Source: CAINEC01 sp046303115
GTDB taxonomy: Bacteria > Bacteroidota > Bacteroidia > AKYH767-A > OLB10
Direction of reading: 5' to 3'
Assembly: GCA_046303115.1 (NCBI GenBank)
Contig: JBKCGZ010000063.1
Span: forward strand, 1 to 18,698
Length of the DNA: 18,698 bases
The notes beneath the pieces were generated by a model, which searched no databases, was not told the origin of the DNA, and worked only from the letters and a program-made list of their open reading frames with translations. Of the stretch, positions 15,285-18,698 are shown piece by piece. A program made the position numbers and the translations under genes. Each line of letters opens with the position of its first letter. Position 1 is the stretch's first letter.

Positions 15285-16208
15285 TTATTTACTTAACGTG
15301 CTTTTGGTTAATTTATAACCTAATCCAACGCCAAAAACTTGTTTAGATTGTAATCTCGGACCAACACCCACTAATTTCTTTTGACTTCCTGATCCTTCAT
15401 AAACAGAGATAGGAGTGTTGTCGTCGTAGATAAATTGCGTTGAGAAATTGGCCGTGATGTATTTATTCACTTTCATCACTAACATCAAGGTAAAGTTTAA
15501 GTCGACATTTTGCGGGTCTTCTAGATAGTTAGAGAATAAATCAAGCTGTGACGTTAGCGTTATATTCTCGATTACCTCTTGCTTATATCGAACATTCAGG
15601 TAAGCACCCATTTCAGAACGGACAGTTTTTCCTGAATCTACTCCATAGGCTCCTTGATTGGATAATACATCATCCAAAACAAAAGTGTTTTTATTCGATA
15701 TAGGTGAGAGGCAAGCTGATAAATGTTCTGATGGTTTATAGTCAATACCTAATGAGAATACCGTAAAGGCAGGCGCAGCAAATCGACTAATCACAATCGG
15801 GTCTTCGTTCGTATAATCATACCCGTTAGTGAATTGAGTTTTGATATTTAACAATGCGGTATAATACCATTTTTTGCTGTTATGAACGGCATAGCCTAAT
15901 TTACCTGTGTATTCAATTCTATCTTCATTCTTTTTTAAATCCTCATCGCCAATTTGGTTTAATCCATAGGATAAATCAAGATTGTTATCCCAAATAACAT
16001 TGTCTTTTTTATAATTCGCATAGCTATTTAAAAATCCGTTGATAGCAACTGAGTTTTCTCCTCCAGCAGCCCAATTTGAGAAACTTACCTGATTAATATT
16101 TGCAGATACGAATAATCCTTTTTTCCAGATAGTATCGTTAGCAGTTTGACAAATACCTGATAGGGCAGAAAGCACGAAGAAGTTAAGTAGTGTAAAGTAT
16201 TTATGCAT
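15285..16208 (-). CDS. DUF3078 family outer-membrane-associated protein
   Basis: A 307-aa exported protein. The signal peptide (MHKYFTLLNFFVLSALSG..CQ) ends near residue 21. The diagnostic DUF3078 (PF11276) opening is WKKGLFVSANINQVSFSNWA followed by AGGENS. The remainder is a series of amphipathic strands with aromatic ends (GKLGYAVHN, WYYTALLNIKTQF, NVRYKQEV, FGVGLGYKL) that suggests a beta-barrel in the outer membrane. The function of the family is unknown and it is almost confined to Bacteroidota. It lies one base after mscL and one base before the helicase gene, so the three are surely co-transcribed. Confidence 0.88.
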   Translation of the reverse strand: MHKYFTLLNFFVLSALSGICQTANDTIWKKGLFVSANINQVSFSNWAAGGENSVAINGFLNSYANYKKDNVIWDNNLDLSYGLNQIGDEDLKKNEDRIEYTGKLGYAVHNSKKWYYTALLNIKTQFTNGYDYTNEDPIVISRFAAPAFTVFSLGIDYKPSEHLSACLSPISNKNTFVLDDVLSNQGAYGVDSGKTVRSEMGAYLNVRYKQEVIENITLTSQLDLFSNYLEDPQNVDLNFTLMLVMKVNKYITANFSTQFIYDDNTPISVYEGSGSQKKLVGVGPRLQSKQVFGVGLGYKLTKSTLSK

Positions 16209-16209
16209 G

Positions 16210-16641
16210 TTATTTGTTTTTAAGTAAATCTCTAATTTCTTCTAATAATATTTCTTGATTCGGTTTCACTGCGATGGTTTCTTCTTCTGCTTTCTTGCGC
16301 AATTTATTCATCGCTTTCACAACAAAAAACATTACGAGTGCAACCATAAAGAAGTCAATCACGGCGCTGATGAATTCTCCGTAACGTATGTAGACTTCAG
16401 GCACAGCACGATTAACAATATTTCCAGAAGCATCGAGTACTTCTTTAGTTCCATCCTGGATTTTGAATTTCAGCTCAGAAAAGTCCTGGCCTCCAACAAC
16501 TTTTCCAATTAGGGGCATTACAATTCCATCAATAAAGGTAGAAGTGATTTTGGTAAATCCGCCACCGACAACAACGCCTACTGCAAAATCAATAAGGTTG
16601 CCTTTTAAAGCGAATGCTTTGAATTCATCTAGTATAGCCAT
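16210..16641 (-). CDS. mscL: Large-conductance mechanosensitive channel MscL
   Basis: Inner-membrane pressure-release channel that opens under osmotic downshock; a homopentamer in characterised members. The N-terminal helix EFKAFALKGNLIDFAVGVVV leads into TM1 with the gating glycines (GVVVGGGF). TM2 is FISAVIDFFMVALVMFFVVK (about 89-108), followed by the C-terminal cytoplasmic helix bundle (EEIRDLLKNK). The length of 143 aa is within the normal range (about 130-150), with a slightly long periplasmic loop (QDGTKEVLDASGN). First gene of the operon mscL - DUF3078 - helicase; a terminator stands between it and the upstream gene. Confidence 0.97.
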   Translation of the reverse strand: MAILDEFKAFALKGNLIDFAVGVVVGGGFTKITSTFIDGIVMPLIGKVVGGQDFSELKFKIQDGTKEVLDASGNIVNRAVPEVYIRYGEFISAVIDFFMVALVMFFVVKAMNKLRKKAEEETIAVKPNQEILLEEIRDLLKNK

Positions 16642-16660
16642 AGTTCTTTTAATATCTTAT

Positions 16661-16697
16661 AAAAATAAAAAATCCTTTGAATTTTACTCAAAGGATT
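16661..16697 (-). terminator. Rho-independent terminator after the LamG/FnIII gene
   Basis: On the minus strand AATCCTTTGA pairs with TCAAAGGATT (10 bp, 7-nt loop; plus positions 16671-16680 and 16688-16697), followed by a T-rich tail. It separates the sigma-54 regulator operon from the mscL operon, whose start is 20 nt further on. Confidence 0.88.
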
Positions 16698-16722
16698 GAT
16701 AAATTATGATAGATATGTCTAA

Positions 16723-17826
16723 TTAATTTGAACTAGAGCTATTTTGCTGTAAAACTCCCGGCTTTATTCGAATGGCAATTACGGGCAACCAAACAGATTT
16801 ACTCGTATTATTATTTAAACCGATGCGGTAATAATTCACTCCGGGATTAGGATTCGAATCAATCAGCGTATAGGTTTTTAATCCCGTTGATAAGCCTGCA
16901 GCTTTAATTCTACCAACTTCTTTGTATTCTTTGGTATCAAAGCTTCGTTCTATTTTGAAATAATCTGTCCCGTTTTCTTTAGCTGTATACCACTGTATCG
17001 CCACTTCTTTTCCTTGCAAATCAGCAGTAAAGCCTAATAAATCCATAGGTGATAAATTCGATTTGCCAGTCTTTTTGATGATGATATTATTGATAACTGG
17101 TTTATCGGTTTCGTTACCATTTATTTTATTTCCAATAATAAGATTCGTCTTGCCATTCCATGTCAGTCGGCAATTAGGTGCCGCTTGATTAGACCAGATT
17201 AATATTTTATTGATGAATACTTCTCCTTTGCCCGTTTGTGGAGTAAATAAAAAGCGACAATTATAAATTGAATTATCAGTTAACTCGTAGGCGATATCTT
17301 CTTTTACAGCATAACTTTTTCCATTAGGACCAGTCAGCGTATAGTTGATTTTAATTCCATTTTTATCAAATCCGAATTCAAATTCTTTTCCGCGACTAAA
17401 AAACTGACCATCTGATTCTAGTTTGTTAAAGTCGATTGAGAAATCAAGTCCATCCGCATTTAAATAATCATTGTCTTTTAAAACGATTGATAAATCATTT
17501 CCATTTTTTCCAGCAGATAATCCACTGAATCCATTTTGTATTATTGCAAAATGTGCATCTTTTGAAATGCTTTGAATATCTTCAAATGAAATGGATTTAT
17601 CCTTGTCCTTTTCTTCCCATGTGAAGTTCGTAATTACCTCACCATTATTGATGATATCATTTTCAATAATCTTCGGATTTTTACCATGTGAGTCACCCGT
17701 TGATAAGAAATAATTCGTAGCCATCACGATAATTCGTAGGATACCCATGGCTAATGTGAAATAGGAGATATAACGAACAATTTGTCTCGTTCGTAAATTC
17801 TGCCGTTGCCTATTTCTAAGTTTCAT
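16723..17826 (-). CDS. Membrane-anchored protein with a LamG-like domain and a FnIII-like domain
   Basis: A 367-aa protein of unknown function. A very basic cytoplasmic start (MKLRNRQRQNLRTRQ) precedes one membrane helix at about residues 18-41, so most of the chain faces the periplasm or cell surface. Residues about 55-250 look like a concanavalin/LamG-type beta-sandwich (NFTWEEKDKDKSISF, LDFSIDFNKL, FFSRGKEFEFGF, GEVFINKILIWSNQ). Residues about 265-355 match the FnIII-like module common in Bacteroidota surface proteins (GKEVAIQWYTAKENG, FKIERSFD, NYYRIGLNN). There is no T9SS sorting domain. It starts 2 nt after the sigma-54 regulator stop, so the two are co-transcribed and may form a functional pair. 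Confidence 0.7.
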   Translation of the reverse strand: MKLRNRQRQNLRTRQIVRYISYFTLAMGILRIIVMATNYFLSTGDSHGKNPKIIENDIINNGEVITNFTWEEKDKDKSISFEDIQSISKDAHFAIIQNGFSGLSAGKNGNDLSIVLKDNDYLNADGLDFSIDFNKLESDGQFFSRGKEFEFGFDKNGIKINYTLTGPNGKSYAVKEDIAYELTDNSIYNCRFLFTPQTGKGEVFINKILIWSNQAAPNCRLTWNGKTNLIIGNKINGNETDKPVINNIIIKKTGKSNLSPMDLLGFTADLQGKEVAIQWYTAKENGTDYFKIERSFDTKEYKEVGRIKAAGLSTGLKTYTLIDSNPNPGVNYYRIGLNNNTSKSVWLPVIAIRIKPGVLQQNSSSSN

Positions 17827-17828
17827 AA

Positions 17829-18698
17829 TTAAGCGCTTACAAATGTTAAATCTTCCACTGTGATAATATTATCTTCTGCCATTAACGCAGCTCTTTCAAT
17901 TACCGCTTTCAATTCACGAATATTTCCTGGCCAATCGTAATCCAACATAAAGGCACAAGCATCTTTTGATAAGGTCACTTGTGGCATTCTGTTTTCCTTG
18001 CAGAAATCATTCAAGAAGCTTTTTCCTAATAGAATAATATCATCGCCTCTTTCTTTTAAAGGAGGTAGGTGAATTAAGAATCCTTGTAGTCGATAAAACA
18101 AATCTTCTCTGAATCGTCCTTCTTTCACTTCTTGCAACATGTTTTTATTGGTTGCAGCAATCAAACGAAAATCAAGTTTCATAATCTTATTGCTTCCAAT
18201 ACGAGTGACTTCTTTTTCTTGTAATACACGAAGTAATTTTGATTGTAGACTTAAGTCCATTTCTCCAATTTCATCTAGGAAGATTGTTCCGCCATCTGCT
18301 TCTTCAAATTTTCCAATACGTTTTTCTCTTGCATCAGTAAATGCGCCTTTCTCATGTCCGAATAATTCACTCTCTACAAGATCTGTCGGAATAGCACCCA
18401 TGTTTACAATAACAAATGGCTTTCTTGAACGATTTGAATTGTAGTGAAGCGCTTTTGCAACAAGTTCTTTTCCAGTTCCACTCTGACCAGTAACTAGTAC
18501 CGTCATATTATTCTTCTCTACCTTTTGAATTAGGCGAAGAACTTTTAAAACTTCTTTACTATTACCAATGATATTCGAGTATTTATTACGATCAATGATT
18601 TGATCTTTTAATAACTCTACTTCTTTTCTTAATGTTGAATTCTCAGCAAGTGTATTTACACTTTTTCTGATGTATTCAATCATCATTTCATCTTTGAA
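17829..18698 (-). CDS. Sigma-54-dependent response regulator, AAA+ domain, N-terminus beyond window, no C-terminal HTH
   Basis: The frame is open to the right edge (290 codons including stop). The first visible residues, FKDEMMIEYIRKS, look like the end of a receiver domain and linker; an internal ATG at 18686 is probably not the start. The AAA+ core has Walker A GQSGTGKE, the sigma-54 contact loop as GAFTDA (consensus GAFTGA) in ELFGHEKGAFTDA, Walker B GGTIFLDEIGE, the FREDLFYRL arginine-finger segment and sensor II WPGNIRELKAVIERA. The protein stops about 20 residues after that, without the Fis-type helix-turn-helix. It would activate sigma-54 RNA polymerase, perhaps from solution as in FlgR-like regulators. 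The cognate kinase is not in the window. Confidence 0.92.
   Translation of the reverse strand, partial: FKDEMMIEYIRKSVNTLAENSTLRKEVELLKDQIIDRNKYSNIIGNSKEVLKVLRLIQKVEKNNMTVLVTGQSGTGKELVAKALHYNSNRSRKPFVIVNMGAIPTDLVESELFGHEKGAFTDAREKRIGKFEEADGGTIFLDEIGEMDLSLQSKLLRVLQEKEVTRIGSNKIMKLDFRLIAATNKNMLQEVKEGRFREDLFYRLQGFLIHLPPLKERGDDIILLGKSFLNDFCKENRMPQVTLSKDACAFMLDYDWPGNIRELKAVIERAALMAEDNIITVEDLTFVSA

Noticed and set aside
17829..17900. Loss of the regulator HTH by a frameshift near the C-terminus
   Set aside because: The next gene starts 2 nt after the stop with an unrelated basic and transmembrane N-terminus; I see no HTH in any frame.

Overview
The window looks like a chromosomal segment of a low-GC Bacteroidota (Flavobacteriia/Sphingobacteriia/Chitinophagia type; I cannot place it lower). 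The evidence is TAnnTTTG-type -7 promoter elements instead of sigma70 boxes, almost no Shine-Dalgarno sequences, a DUF3078 outer-membrane protein, a group-1 pyrroline-5-carboxylate dehydrogenase and a FnIII-like extracellular module. I saw no rRNA, tRNA, CRISPR array, transposase or integrase.

Region by region. (1) 1-1019, minus: the N-terminal two thirds of a secreted subtilase (S8), cut by the window edge. (2) 1134-6936, plus: a compact operon ettA - hisS - hutH - secreted C1 (bleomycin-hydrolase-like) peptidase, with junctions of 10 nt, a 1-nt overlap and 1 nt, closed by a strong terminator at 6948-6976. (3) 7081-8052, plus: a glutathione peroxidase-family protein and a small four-helix membrane protein, preceded by a 9-bp inverted repeat. 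(4) About 8160-9580: an accessory patch. It carries an outer-membrane beta-barrel protein (8283-9047) and a small isoleucine-rich orphan protein (9133-9438). The barrel gene sits between a GTTAGCGG box and an imperfect palindrome, in the geometry of an integron gene cassette with its attC site. (5) 9588-10329, plus: a VOC protein overlapping a DUF1801 protein, ending at a 15-bp bidirectional terminator. (6) 10374-12005, minus: pyrroline-5-carboxylate dehydrogenase. (7) 12080-16641, minus: the tight operon mscL - DUF3078 protein - AddA/RecB-like helicase. The C-terminal nuclease domain of the helicase is cut off by one in-frame TAA. (8) 16723-18698, minus: a sigma-54 AAA+ response regulator (N-terminus beyond the window, no C-terminal HTH) and a membrane-anchored LamG-like/FnIII-like protein, ending at a terminator.

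Three points deserve most attention. The cassette-like module at 8222-9114 has ends that pair with each other although no integrase is visible. A single stop codon separates the helicase from an otherwise intact PD-(D/E)XK nuclease domain that has no ATG of its own. The hisS-hutH translational coupling joins an enzyme that uses histidine for protein synthesis to one that destroys it.
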